A stretch of 64,000 bases of DNA, from positions 1,674,001 to 1,738,000 of the forward strand of contig NZ_CP032419.1 in the NCBI RefSeq assembly GCF_003595175.1, written 5' to 3'. Made by a program: the position numbers and the translations under genes. Source of the stretch: Pseudomonas cavernae. Lineage in GTDB: Bacteria; Pseudomonadota; Gammaproteobacteria; Pseudomonadales; Pseudomonadaceae. Position 1 is the stretch's first letter. Each line of letters opens with the position of its first letter. The notes below the pieces were generated by a model. It was not told where the DNA came from. It did no database searches and saw only the letters and a list, made by a program, of their open reading frames with translations. Of the stretch, positions 1 to 10,715 are shown piece after piece.

Positions 1-993
1 TGGGTCGATCCGGCGCTGAGCACCGCGGCCAGCGTCAAGCAGCTGCGCGAGGCGGGCTGCGAGCTGCATGAGGCGGCGCACCCGCTGCCCTTGCTGCGCG
101 CCTGCAAGCAGCCCGCCGAGCTGGCCGGCTGCCGCGAGGCGCACCGTCTCGACGGCCTGGCGCTGTGCCGCTTCCTCTACCAGTTCGACCAGCAGCGCGC
201 GAGCTTCCTCGGCCAGAGCGAGCTGTTCGTCGCCGCCGAACTGGAAGGCCACCGGCAGCGCAGCGCCGATTATCGTGGGGCGAGCTTCGACACCATCGCC
301 GCCACCGGCGCCAACGGCGCGATGCCGCATTACTTGCCCAAGCCTGGCGAGGCGGCGCGGCTGAGCCGCGGCCAGTTGCTGCTGATCGACTCCGGCGGCC
401 AGTACCCGCAGGGCACCACCGACGTCACCCGCGTGCTGCCGTGTGGCACGCCGACCGCGCGCCAGCGCTTCCTCTATACCCTGGTGCTGCGCGCGCACAT
501 CGCCCTGGCCAGCAGCCGCTTTCCACGCGGCACCGGCGGCATGACTCTGGACACCATCGCCCGCCAGGTGATGTGGCGCGAGGGGCTGGACTACGATCAC
601 GGCACCGGTCACGGCGTCGGCAGCTACCTGCAGGTCCACGAGGGCCCGCAACGCATCGCCCGCCACGCCAGCGCGACGCCGCTGCAGCCGGGCATGGTCA
701 CCTCGATCGAGCCGGGCGTTTACCTGCCCGGCGAGTTGGGCATCCGCATCGAGAACCTCTACGAAGTGGTGGCCTGCGCCGAGCGGCCCGGCTACCTGGA
801 ATTCCGCGTGCTGACCCTGGCGCCGCTGGAGCCGACGCTGATCGACCGCAAGGCGCTGAATGCGGCGGAACTGGCCTGGCTGCAGGCCTATCACGTCCAG
901 GTCTACCAGCGTCTGGCCGCCGATCTGGAGCCGGAGGTGGCCAGCTGGCTGGCGCGCCAGACCGGCGCCGCACAATCTTCGGCTCAGCGCTGA
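1..993 (+). CDS. Xaa-Pro aminopeptidase (M24, aminopeptidase P), 5' truncated by window
   Basis: The reading frame is open from base 1, so the N-terminal part lies outside the window. Visible M24 (pita-bread) metal-site motifs, in order, are LLIDSGGQYPQGTTDVTR (two Asp ligands), HGTGHGVGSYLQVHEGP (His ligand), SIEPGVY and GIRIENL (two Glu ligands). Spacing and the C-terminal helical extension after the last Glu fit the long aminopeptidase P type of about 600 residues, which removes N-terminal residues preceding proline. No signal peptide can be judged. It ends 163 bases before the permease gene and is probably a separate unit. The family call is secure; substrate preference is inferred from family. 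Confidence 0.88.
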   Translation, partial: WVDPALSTAASVKQLREAGCELHEAAHPLPLLRACKQPAELAGCREAHRLDGLALCRFLYQFDQQRASFLGQSELFVAAELEGHRQRSADYRGASFDTIAATGANGAMPHYLPKPGEAARLSRGQLLLIDSGGQYPQGTTDVTRVLPCGTPTARQRFLYTLVLRAHIALASSRFPRGTGGMTLDTIARQVMWREGLDYDHGTGHGVGSYLQVHEGPQRIARHASATPLQPGMVTSIEPGVYLPGELGIRIENLYEVVACAERPGYLEFRVLTLAPLEPTLIDRKALNAAELAWLQAYHVQVYQRLAADLEPEVASWLARQTGAAQSSAQR

Positions 994-1156
994 ATTTCCA
1001 AAGGAAGTGCAGTTGGGTGACTGAAATGCGCAGTTTCATTTTCATGACACTGGCTACCATGGCCCTGCGTTCGCGAGCGCCTCATAACAACACCAATACA
1101 CGGCTTTCGGCTTCCGCCCGGCGGGAGTACGGTGGCTTTGCCATGAGAGAGGCGAG

Positions 1157-2449
1157 ATGAGTAAGCACACACACGACGAGTTGCTGGATGACTATTCGCG
1201 CCGGCCGATCCCCGAGGATCAGCGCGCATCCGGTCTGAGCATCGCACTGATCACCTTCGGGGTCGGCATCACCCTGCCGGTGTTCTGGCTGGGCGCCGAT
1301 GTCACCCAGAAGGTCGGCTTCGGCCCGGCCTGCTGGATCTTCTTTTTGGTCTGCATCCTGCTCGGCGGGCTTTGCTACTTCACCGCCCTGGTCGGCAACC
1401 GCGCCCGCCTGAGCACCTACATGGTGCTGCATTTCTCCTTCGGCCGGCACGGCGCCAAGCTGCTCAACTTCATCGTCGCGGTGACCCTGCTGGGCTTCTA
1501 TTCGGCCACCGTGGACATCTTCGGCAGCACCGTGCAGAGCGCGCTGCAGAGCAGCTTCGGCCTCGCCTCGCCGGCCTGGGTGCATGTGCTCTGGGGCAGC
1601 CTGCTGATGACCGCGACGGCGATCTTCGGTTTCCGCGGCATGGACAAGCTGTCGGTGTGGTCGGTGCCGCTGATGGGCGTGTTCATGCTCTACGTGCTGT
1701 ACCTCGCCGTCGAGAAGGCCGCGCCGGGGCAGATCAGCGCCTTCGCCGGTAGCGGCGACAGCCTGGCGCTGGCGATTTCCAGCACCATCGGCATGGTCAT
1801 CCTCACCCCGGTGCTGATGCCGGACTTCACCCGCTATGCGCGCACCGACAAGGACAGCCTGATCGCCACCCTCGGCATGAGCCTGGGCTTCCCGCTAGTG
1901 CTGCTGGCCGGCGGCCTGCCGTCGATCGTCACCGGCCAGTCGGAGATCGTGCCGATCATGGCCGCCCTCGGCCTGGTGCTGCCGGCGCTGTTCATCCTGG
2001 TGTTCTCCACCTGGACCACCAACACCGCCAACCTGTATTCCGCGGTGCTGACCCTGGCGACCTTCATCCGCACCCCGGACTGGCGCCTGGCCGTGGCCGG
2101 CAGCCTGATCGCGACGGGTTTGGCGCTGGCCGGCTTCATGACCCACTTCCTCGACTTCATCCTCGCGCTGTCGATCGTCACCCCGCCGATCGCCAGCATC
2201 TACCTGGTGGATTTCTTCTACATCCGCCGCCAGCGCTACGACGTCAGCGAACTCGACGCCCTGCCGGGCTTCGGCTGGGCCGCGCTGATCGCCTGGGCGC
2301 TGGCCAGTGCCATCGCCTGGCTGACCACCTACGAGGGCTGGACCCTCACGTCGCAGCCGACCATCGACTCGCTGCTGATCGCCGCGCTGGTCTACCCGCT
2401 GCTGGCGCGCCTGCTGGCGTCGCCGAAACGGGTGCTCGCCAACAGCTGA
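1157..2449 (+). CDS. NCS1-family permease (cytosine/purine/hydantoin type)
   Basis: The 430-residue protein has about 12 hydrophobic segments and resembles CodB-type NCS1 symporters, which import nucleobases, allantoin or hydantoins across the inner membrane. The N-terminus has a short polar leader, then a first membrane segment around residues 27-50. A loop VDFFYIRRQRYDV near residue 350 separates the last helices. ATG at 1157 follows a purine-rich GAGAGGCGAG. The hydantoinase/oxoprolinase genes lie downstream on the same strand with only the porin-like gene between, so a cyclic ureide or lactam is a likely cargo. This is an inference from context; the exact substrate cannot be read from the sequence. 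Confidence 0.85.
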   Translation: MSKHTHDELLDDYSRRPIPEDQRASGLSIALITFGVGITLPVFWLGADVTQKVGFGPACWIFFLVCILLGGLCYFTALVGNRARLSTYMVLHFSFGRHGAKLLNFIVAVTLLGFYSATVDIFGSTVQSALQSSFGLASPAWVHVLWGSLLMTATAIFGFRGMDKLSVWSVPLMGVFMLYVLYLAVEKAAPGQISAFAGSGDSLALAISSTIGMVILTPVLMPDFTRYARTDKDSLIATLGMSLGFPLVLLAGGLPSIVTGQSEIVPIMAALGLVLPALFILVFSTWTTNTANLYSAVLTLATFIRTPDWRLAVAGSLIATGLALAGFMTHFLDFILALSIVTPPIASIYLVDFFYIRRQRYDVSELDALPGFGWAALIAWALASAIAWLTTYEGWTLTSQPTIDSLLIAALVYPLLARLLASPKRVLANS

Positions 2450-2632
2450 TCGCTTCCCGTTGAACGCCTCCCACCTCCGGCCCGCTTGGGCTGGACGGGA
2501 TCGTGCGCGCCGCATTTCCGCCGCGCCGCACACCGAACAACAGCTTCACCCCGAATCGCCGCCGCACCGCGGCGCGGTTCCCTGACTGCCGAACAACTCC
2601 AAGAACCACGCTCGAACATTGGGAGCAGAACA

Positions 2633-3346
2633 TTGAAAAAGATTGCATCCGGCTTGATCGCCAGCGCGCTGTTCAGCGCCGTCGCCCATGCGGACATTTC
2701 CAGCACGCTGGCCTGGACCAGCGAGTACCAGGTCCGCGGCATCGGCTATTCCGGCGACAAGCCGGCCACCAGCCTGAGCCTCGACTGGTTCAACGACAAA
2801 GGCCTGTTCGCCGGGGTGTGGGGCACCAACACCGACGGCTTCGCCGACGATGACCCGTATGACGACGGCGCCAACTACGAGATCGACTACTACGCCGGCT
2901 ACAACGGCCAACTCGACAACGGCGTGCGTTACGGGGTGATCGGCTACTGGTACCACTTCCCGAATACCAAGTACGACGTCGACTACGCGGAGCTGGGCGT
3001 CAGCGCCGGCTACGGCAACTTCAACGCCTACTACTACTTCTCCAACGACTTCGTGAATACCGCGCAGGACTCGCACTACGTGGCGGCGGATTACACCTTC
3101 AACCTGCCCTACGCGGTGGACCTGACCTTCACCGCCGGCCACTCCTTCGGCCAGTACTACCGCAACACCGACATGACCGGTGCGCACGAGTACAGCCACT
3201 GGCAGGTCGACCTCAAGCGCAGCTTCGGGCCGATCGACACCAAGCTGAGCTGGGTGGACACCGACCTGTCCGGCGACTTCCACAACGACGGCGAGTACCT
3301 GCGCAACGACGGTCGCCTGATCTTCGAAGTCGCGCACACCTTCTGA
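2633..3346 (+). CDS. TorF-family putative outer-membrane porin
   Basis: I place the start at TTG 2633, because GGGAG lies eight bases upstream and translation then begins with a classic signal peptide, LKKIASGLIASALFSAVAHA, cut before Asp. Mature residues alternate aromatic and polar amino acids in beta-strand fashion, rich in Tyr, Asp and Gly, and the protein ends in ...FEVAHTF, a C-terminal Phe typical of outer-membrane beta-barrels. Length (237 aa) and pattern match the TorF/TIGR02001 putative porin family, whose cargo is largely unknown. Sitting between an NCS1 permease and hydantoinase genes, it may admit the same small molecule through the outer membrane. A longer in-frame ATG at 2486 would bury the signal peptide and is rejected. 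Confidence 0.78.
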   Translation: MKKIASGLIASALFSAVAHADISSTLAWTSEYQVRGIGYSGDKPATSLSLDWFNDKGLFAGVWGTNTDGFADDDPYDDGANYEIDYYAGYNGQLDNGVRYGVIGYWYHFPNTKYDVDYAELGVSAGYGNFNAYYYFSNDFVNTAQDSHYVAADYTFNLPYAVDLTFTAGHSFGQYYRNTDMTGAHEYSHWQVDLKRSFGPIDTKLSWVDTDLSGDFHNDGEYLRNDGRLIFEVAHTF

Positions 3347-3402
3347 TCCTTTTTCTGCCGCGCTCCGGCGCGGCGTTTGAGCCGTTTTGCCCGGAGGTTT
3401 CC

Positions 3403-5448
3403 ATGGCTATCCGCGTCGCTACCGATATCGGTGGCACCTTCACCGACCTGGTGTACGTACAGGCCGGCACGGTCAGGGCCGTCAAGGCCGACACCACGCC
3501 GCCGCACTTCGAGCAGGGACTGCTGAATGCCGTGGCCAAGAGCGGCGTGCGCTATGCCGACATCGAATTCTTCGCCCACGGTTCCACCGTGGTGATCAAC
3601 ACCCTCACCGAGCGCAAGGGCGTGAAGACCGCCTTGCTGACCACCCGCGGTTTCCGCGACGTGCTGGAGATCGCCCGCGGCAACACCCCGGACATCTTCA
3701 ACACCTACTACCGCAAGCCGCCGCCGTTCGTGCCGCGCCACCTGCGCCTGGAGGTCGGCGAACGCCTCGACTACCGCGGCGCGGTGCTGACCGCGCTGGA
3801 CCTCGGCGAGCTGCCGGCGCAGCTCGATTACCTGCGTGGCGAGGGCGTCGAGGCCATCGCCATCTGCCTGCTGCACGCCTACCGCAATCCGGCCCACGAG
3901 GAACAGCTGGCCGCGGCCATCGCCGAGCTGTGGCCGGAGGTGGCGGTGATCGCCTCGCACCAGGTCAGCCGCAACTGGCGCGAGTACGAGCGCAGCAACT
4001 CGACAGTGCTGTCCGCCTACGTGATGCCGCCGACCCGCGCCTACCTGGACAACCTGCACCAGCACCTGGCGGCCCAGGGCCTCGGCCCGGCGCCATTCAT
4101 CATGAAGTCCAATGGCGGCATCACGCCGATCCAGGCGGCCCAGGCCGACCCGATCAGCCTGGTCGAGTCCGGTCCGGTCGGCGGCATGCTCGGCGCGCAG
4201 GCCTACGGCCAACTGATTGGCGAAACCGAACTGCTGGCCCTGGACATCGGCGGGACCACGGCCAAGTGCTCGCTGATCCACGACGGCCAGGTGGAGATCA
4301 GCAACGACTACGTCATCGAGAAGACCCCGACCAGCGCCGGCTACCCGATCATGACCCCGGTGGTCGACATCGTCGAAATCGGCAACGGCGGCGGCAGCAT
4401 CGCCTGGCTGGATGCCGCCGGCAGCCTGCGCGTCGGCCCGCACAGCGCCGGCTCGACGCCCGGTCCGGTGGCCTACGGGCGCGGCGGCACGGCGCCAACC
4501 ACCACCGACGCCAACCTGTTCACCGGGCGGATCAACCCGGCAGGCTTTGCCGGCGGCGAGATCGAGCCGGATCAGGCCGGAGTCGAGCGCGCCTTCAGCG
4601 AGCTCGGCGCGCGCCTCGGGGTGAGCGGCAAGCAGTTGGCCCACGGCGTGCTGCAGATCGCCAACGCCAACATGGTCAACGCGCTCAAGCTGATCTCGGT
4701 GAACCGCGGCTACGACCCACGTGACTTCGCCCTGATGGCCTTCGGCGGCGGCGGTGCGCTGCACGCCACTGAGCTGGCCGCCGAGCTGGGCGTGCCCAAG
4801 GTGATCATCCCGCCGTTCGCCGGGGTGTTCTCGGCCTGGGGCATGCTCATGCTCGACGTGCGCCGTGACTGCATCCAGACCCACCTGCAACTGCTCGACG
4901 CCGCCGGCGTCGACGAGTTGGCCCGCGAGTTCCTACGCCTGCAGGACGCGTGCGCCGCGCAGTTTGCCGCCGACGGCTTCCGCGCCGAGCAGCTGCGCTT
5001 CGAGTGGCACATCGACGCGCGCTATCTCGGCCAGGAGCATACCGTGAAGGTGCTGGTCGACGAGCTGCTGCTGCCGGTGCTGCTGGAAAGCTTCCATGCC
5101 CGTCACCAGCAGAGCTACACCTTCCGCCTCGACGCCCCGGTGGAGGTGGTCAACCTGCACCTGGTGGCCTTCGGCGCGGTGCCCAAGTCGCCCATCGACC
5201 CGCTGGCCGCCAGCCCGTCGCCGTGTGCCGAGGCGGCGCTTCGCGGCACCCGGCTGGTCGAGTTCGAGGCGGATCAGCCGCTGGAGACGCCGATCTACGA
5301 GCGCGAATGGCTGCTCAGCGGCATGTGCTTCGACGGCCCGGCGATCATCGAGGAAGCCACCACCACCACCGTGGTGCGTCCCGGCGACCGAGTCGAGGTG
5401 GACGCCTACGGCGGTCTGCATATCCATATTCAGGTGCAGGGGGAGTGA
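3403..5448 (+). CDS. hyuA: Hydantoinase/5-oxoprolinase subunit A
   Basis: The 681-residue protein has two actin-like ATPase phosphate motifs: VATDIGGTFTDLVYV at the N-terminus and LLALDIGGTTAKCSLI near residue 280. This is the arrangement of HyuA / N-methylhydantoinase A / the N-half of 5-oxoprolinase. The family couples ATP hydrolysis to opening of a cyclic amide ring, working as a complex with subunit B. ATG 3403 follows GGAGGTTTCC. Subunit B starts three bases after the stop, so the two are co-translated. The natural substrate (5-oxoproline, hydantoin, N-methylhydantoin or another lactam) is not determined by sequence; the neighbouring NCS1 permease favours a hydantoin or ureide. Confidence 0.9.
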   Translation: MAIRVATDIGGTFTDLVYVQAGTVRAVKADTTPPHFEQGLLNAVAKSGVRYADIEFFAHGSTVVINTLTERKGVKTALLTTRGFRDVLEIARGNTPDIFNTYYRKPPPFVPRHLRLEVGERLDYRGAVLTALDLGELPAQLDYLRGEGVEAIAICLLHAYRNPAHEEQLAAAIAELWPEVAVIASHQVSRNWREYERSNSTVLSAYVMPPTRAYLDNLHQHLAAQGLGPAPFIMKSNGGITPIQAAQADPISLVESGPVGGMLGAQAYGQLIGETELLALDIGGTTAKCSLIHDGQVEISNDYVIEKTPTSAGYPIMTPVVDIVEIGNGGGSIAWLDAAGSLRVGPHSAGSTPGPVAYGRGGTAPTTTDANLFTGRINPAGFAGGEIEPDQAGVERAFSELGARLGVSGKQLAHGVLQIANANMVNALKLISVNRGYDPRDFALMAFGGGGALHATELAAELGVPKVIIPPFAGVFSAWGMLMLDVRRDCIQTHLQLLDAAGVDELAREFLRLQDACAAQFAADGFRAEQLRFEWHIDARYLGQEHTVKVLVDELLLPVLLESFHARHQQSYTFRLDAPVEVVNLHLVAFGAVPKSPIDPLAASPSPCAEAALRGTRLVEFEADQPLETPIYEREWLLSGMCFDGPAIIEEATTTTVVRPGDRVEVDAYGGLHIHIQVQGE

Positions 5449-5450
5449 CC

Positions 5451-7124
5451 ATGCACGCGGCCAATCTGTTCACCCGCGAAATCATCAAGAACGCCCTGGT
5501 GGCCATCGGCGAGGAGATGTTCATCGCCCTCAAGCGCACCAGCATGAGCCCGATCATCTACGAAGCGCTGGACTACGGCATCGGCGTCACCGACGCGCGC
5601 GGCCAGTTGATCTCCCAGGGCAACGGCATCCCCGGTTTCATCGGCACCCTCGACGGCGCGGTGCGCAGCGTGCTGGACAAGTTCGGCGACGACATCCGCC
5701 CCGGCGACGTGTTCATCACCAACGACCCCTATGGCGGCGGTGGCACCCACCTGTCCGACGTGTCGCTGATCATGCCGGTGTTCCACGACGGCCGGCTGCT
5801 GGCCTGGACCGCCAACAAGGCGCACTGGACCGAGGTCGGCGGCAAGGACCCGGGCAGCTTCAGCTCGGACGCCAGCGAGATCTACCAGGAAGGCCTGCAG
5901 TTCCCCACGGTGCGCATCTACGACGGCGGGCGCATCAACCAGGCGCTGGTCGACGTGCTGGCCGCCAACGTGCGCCTGCCGGAAATGACGCTCGGCGACC
6001 TGCACGCCGGTACCGCCGCGCTGCGCGTTGGCGAGCGCCGCTTGCTGGCGATCGTCGCCAAGTACGGCGTGGCGACCACCCTGGACGCCATCGAGCAGCT
6101 CCTCGATCACGGCGAAGCCATGGTCCTCGAGGCCTTCAAGGGCCTGCCCAAGGGCGTGTTCGAGGCCGACGACGTGATCGACGAGGACGGCCTGGGCAAC
6201 GGCCCGTTCCATATCAAGGTGCGCCTGGAGATCAGCGACACGCGTTTCGTCGCGGATTTCAGCGGCTCCAGCCTGCAGGCGCCGGGACCGATCAACAACA
6301 CCCTGGCCGGCCTGCACTCGGCGGTCCGTGAGGTGTTCATGGGCGTGGTGCGGCCGGGCATTCCGGCCAACGCCGGCTGCTTCCGCCCGATCGAGGTGAT
6401 CTGTCCGCCGGGGACCATCTGCACCGCGCAGCGTCCGGCGCCGGTGTCGGCCTACTTCGAATCCATGGTCACCGCCGCCGACGTGATCCGCCGGGCCTTG
6501 GCCGAGGCGCTGCCCGACCGCCTGATCGCCGGGCAGATCGGCTCGGTGTGCTCGATGGTGCTCAACGGCCATCGCGCCGACAGCGGCGAGGAATACCTGC
6601 TGGTCCAGCCGCTGGTCGGCGGCTGGGGCGCGGGCCACGACAAGGACGGCGAAAGCGGTCAGTTCTGCGTCGGCAACGGGGAAACCAGCAATATTCCGGT
6701 GGAGATCACCGAGCGCTGCTACGACGTGCTGGTCGAGCGCTATGGCTTCCATCAGGACGCCGGTGGCGCCGGGCGCCAACGCGGTGGCCGTGGAGTGGCG
6801 CTGGAGTACCGCATCCTCTCGTCGAAGGCGTGGATCTCGACCTTCTTCGGCCGTGGCCAGACCGCGCCGTGGGGCATGGCCGGCGGGGGCGAGGGCTCGT
6901 GCAACTATGCCGAGGTGCTGCGTAGCGACGGCAGCAGGCAGCGTTTCAGCCGGGCCAACCGCGTGGAGCTACGGCAGGGCGATCTGCTGCGGCTGGTCAC
7001 CGCCAACGGCGGCGGCTGGGGCGCGGCGGAGGAGCGCAGCCTGGAGGCGATCCGCGCCGACCTCAAGGCCGGCTACCTGACGCCGGAGCAGGCGCGCCGC
7101 GACTACCCGCAGTTCGCCGGCTGA
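5451..7124 (+). CDS. hyuB: Hydantoinase/5-oxoprolinase subunit B
   Basis: The 557-residue partner of the preceding gene starts at ATG 5451, two bases after the hyuA stop, with GGGGGAG overlapping that stop as ribosome site. The N-terminal segment LFTREIIKNALVAIGEEMF and the motif NDPYGGGGTHLSDV are typical of the hydantoinase B family. A large glycine-rich C-terminal domain (GGWGAGHDKDGE, GRGQTAPWGMAGGGEGS) completes the family architecture. It is expected to form the catalytic heteromer with HyuA in the cytoplasm. The longer open frame beginning at 4950 only reads through hyuA in another phase and is not the gene. Confidence 0.9.
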   Translation: MHAANLFTREIIKNALVAIGEEMFIALKRTSMSPIIYEALDYGIGVTDARGQLISQGNGIPGFIGTLDGAVRSVLDKFGDDIRPGDVFITNDPYGGGGTHLSDVSLIMPVFHDGRLLAWTANKAHWTEVGGKDPGSFSSDASEIYQEGLQFPTVRIYDGGRINQALVDVLAANVRLPEMTLGDLHAGTAALRVGERRLLAIVAKYGVATTLDAIEQLLDHGEAMVLEAFKGLPKGVFEADDVIDEDGLGNGPFHIKVRLEISDTRFVADFSGSSLQAPGPINNTLAGLHSAVREVFMGVVRPGIPANAGCFRPIEVICPPGTICTAQRPAPVSAYFESMVTAADVIRRALAEALPDRLIAGQIGSVCSMVLNGHRADSGEEYLLVQPLVGGWGAGHDKDGESGQFCVGNGETSNIPVEITERCYDVLVERYGFHQDAGGAGRQRGGRGVALEYRILSSKAWISTFFGRGQTAPWGMAGGGEGSCNYAEVLRSDGSRQRFSRANRVELRQGDLLRLVTANGGGWGAAEERSLEAIRADLKAGYLTPEQARRDYPQFAG

Positions 7125-7133
7125 GCGCGCCGC

Positions 7134-7694
7134 TCAGAGCTTGAACTGCGCCGTCAGCGTGGTGCCCTGGCCGGGTGACGAGTTGACGTGGAAGTGCCCG
7201 CCGAGGGCCTCGACGGCGAGGCCGAGGCGGGTGTTGCCCAAGCATTCGGCGAGCATGTCGTCCTTGGCGATGCCCGGTCCGGCATCGGCGACTTCCACGG
7301 TCAGCTGGCCGTTGCGGTAGTGCGCGCTGACCCGCTGGCCCTGGCCGCCGGCATGCCGGTAGGCGTTGGTCAGACCTTCCTGGACGAAACGGTAGATGCA
7401 GAACTTCAGCGGCAGCGGTGCATGGGCGGGCAGGGCGCCGAGCTCCAGGCGCACCTGGGTGCTGGTGCGTTGCTCGTGGCGCTGGGCGACCAGGTGCAGT
7501 TCCTCGTCGAGGGTGAGGTCGCCGATTTCCGGCAGCACCAGCCCGCGGGAGATGGCGCAAATCTCGCGCAGGGCGTCCGCGGCGGTGCTGCGCATCACCT
7601 CGTAGGTGCTGTCCTGGCCGTCGGTGACCGGCTCGCCGCGCGCCTTCTGCAGCTCGGCGAAGTCATCGAGCATCACCAGGATCAGGGTGAGCAA
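7134..7694 (-). pseudogene. Remnant of a NarX/DesK-type sensor histidine kinase (ATPase domain only)
   Basis: The translation shows an HATPase_c domain: N-box FVQEGLTNAYRHAGG, G1 box DAGPGIAKDD and G2 segment ending GQGTTLTAQF. It is preceded by the end of the dimerisation helix, AQLLTLILVMLDDFAEL. In related kinases that helix begins with an HDGPAQLL phosphoacceptor box; here the residues before AQLL are PAPS, so the histidine is gone and no sensor or membrane domain precedes it. No in-frame ATG exists upstream; the only early start is TTG 7694. A GGAG-preceded ATG at 7812 opens a proline-rich frame that ends in another phase near 7740. I read this as a decayed kinase; a small stand-alone ATPase protein is the alternative. 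Confidence 0.6.
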
Positions 7695-7900
7695 CTGCGC
7701 CGACGGGGCGGGCGCTGCCTGGGCTGCTGCGCGGGCGCTGAGGGTTGCGAGGTCATGGGGGCGCTGCCGGACCGGGGTGTCGGGGGCGATTCACTGTGAG
7801 TGTCGAGGGGCATCCGCGCAACTCCTGTAAACGCCAGGCGGGGCCTGAGCGGCGGTCCGAACCAGAAATGCGGATTACCTGATTTCGTGTAGTGAATTAA

Positions 7901-9460
<1,560 letters not shown>

Positions 9461-9586
9461 CGTAGGCGGCACAGGGACGTGCCGATGTAACCCCGAATTC
9501 TGTGTGCGCCATGTTCCTCAAGTCATGGCTTTCTCTGAGTGATTCAGCGTGTCTGGCTCAGAGCTTTTCTTCAAAGGAGTAACACC

Positions 9587-10609
9587 ATGCTGGTGATGCG
9601 TCCCGCGCAAATGGCAGATCTGCAAGATGTACAGCGTCTCGCCGCGGACAGCCCGGTGGGTGTTACCTCGCTGCCCGATGATGTCGAGCGCCTGCGCGAC
9701 AAGATCGCCGTCTCGGAGGCCTCCTTCGCCGCCGAGGTCAGCTTCAACGGCGAGGAAAGTTATTTCTTCGTCCTCGAGGACAGCGCCAGCGGCCGCCTGG
9801 TCGGCTGCTCCGGCATCGTCGCCTCGGCCGGCTTCTCCGAGCCGTTCTACAGCTTCCGCAACGAGACCTTCGTGCACGCCTCGCGCGAGCTGAAGATTCA
9901 CAACAAGATTCACGTCCTCTCGCTGTGCCATGACCTCACCGGCAACAGCCTGCTGACCAGCTTCTATGTCGAGCGCCCGCTGGTGGACACCGCCTACGCC
10001 GAGCTCAATTCGCGTGGCCGCCTGCTGTTCGTCGCCAGCCACCCGGAGCGTTTCGCCGACGCGATGGTGGTGGAGATCGTCGGCACCAGCGACGAACGCG
10101 GCGACTCGGCGTTCTGGGATGCGGTCGGCCGCAACTTCTTCGATTTGAGCTACAGCGAGGCCGAGCGCCTCTCCGGGCTGAAGAGCCGCACCTTCCTCGC
10201 CGAGCTGATGCCGCATTACCCGATCTACGTGCCACTGCTGCCGGACGCCGCCCAGGAAGCCATGGGCCAGGTCCATCCGCGCGCGCAGATCACCTTCGAC
10301 ATCCTGATGCGCGAAGGCTTCGAGACCGATCATTACATCGACATCTTCGACGGTGGCCCGACCCTGCATGCGCGTATCTCGGGCATCCGCTCGATCGCCC
10401 AGAGCCGCGTGGTGCCGGTGCGCGTGGATGACGCCGAGGTCGGCCGCGGCGGCCGCTCGTACCTGGTTGCCAACGGCCAGCTGCAGGATTTCCGCGCCAT
10501 CGTCCTCGAACTGGACTGGGTGCCGGGCAAGCCGGTCAGCCTGCCCGCCGAGGCGGTCGAGGCCCTGGGCGTCGGCGAAGGCGGCAGCGTTCGCCTGATT
10601 GCGGTTTAA
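9587..10609 (+). CDS. aruF: Arginine N-succinyltransferase, alpha subunit
   Basis: The 340-residue protein catalyses, together with the next gene product, succinyl-CoA plus L-arginine to N2-succinylarginine, the first step of AST catabolism. Its opening MLVMRPAQMADLQDVQRLA and the segment GRNFFDLSYSEAERLSGLKSRTFLAELMPHYPIY are characteristic of the AstA family. AAGGAG seven bases before ATG 9587 fixes the start. The two subunits are paralogues of equal length, an arrangement known in Pseudomonas where Enterobacteria have one astA gene. A dyad CTCTGAG...CTCAGAG lies in the 126-base gap after astC. Confidence 0.95.
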   Translation: MLVMRPAQMADLQDVQRLAADSPVGVTSLPDDVERLRDKIAVSEASFAAEVSFNGEESYFFVLEDSASGRLVGCSGIVASAGFSEPFYSFRNETFVHASRELKIHNKIHVLSLCHDLTGNSLLTSFYVERPLVDTAYAELNSRGRLLFVASHPERFADAMVVEIVGTSDERGDSAFWDAVGRNFFDLSYSEAERLSGLKSRTFLAELMPHYPIYVPLLPDAAQEAMGQVHPRAQITFDILMREGFETDHYIDIFDGGPTLHARISGIRSIAQSRVVPVRVDDAEVGRGGRSYLVANGQLQDFRAIVLELDWVPGKPVSLPAEAVEALGVGEGGSVRLIAV

Positions 10610-10613
10610 CAGT

Positions 10614-10698
10614 CCTTCTCCCGCCGGGAGAGGGTGGCCCGTCAGGGCCGGATGAGGGAAGGCCCTCACCGCCAGCCTTCTCCCCGTGGAGGGAAGGG
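10614..10698. repeat. Intergenic palindromic repeat between aruF and aruG
   Basis: An 85-base GC-rich stretch contains several short inverted repeats, including TCTCCCGCCGGGAGA and GGCCCGTCAGGGCC. It resembles the 'cctctcccnnngggagagg' repetitive elements scattered between Pseudomonas genes. It lies inside an operon, so it may act as an mRNA-stabilising or processing hairpin; that role is inferred. Copy number cannot be assessed from this window. Confidence 0.5.
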
Positions 10699-10715
10699 TG
10701 AATTTTGGAGGATCT

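Noticed and set aside
3157..4890. 577-codon minus-strand open frame over hyuA and the porin gene
   Set aside because: Typical high-GC antisense shadow, His/Val/Gly/Arg-rich without domains.
4950..5450. Long plus-strand open frame leading into hyuB
   Set aside because: It reads through hyuA in a different phase with Arg/Pro/Ala-rich shadow sequence; hyuB begins at ATG 5451.
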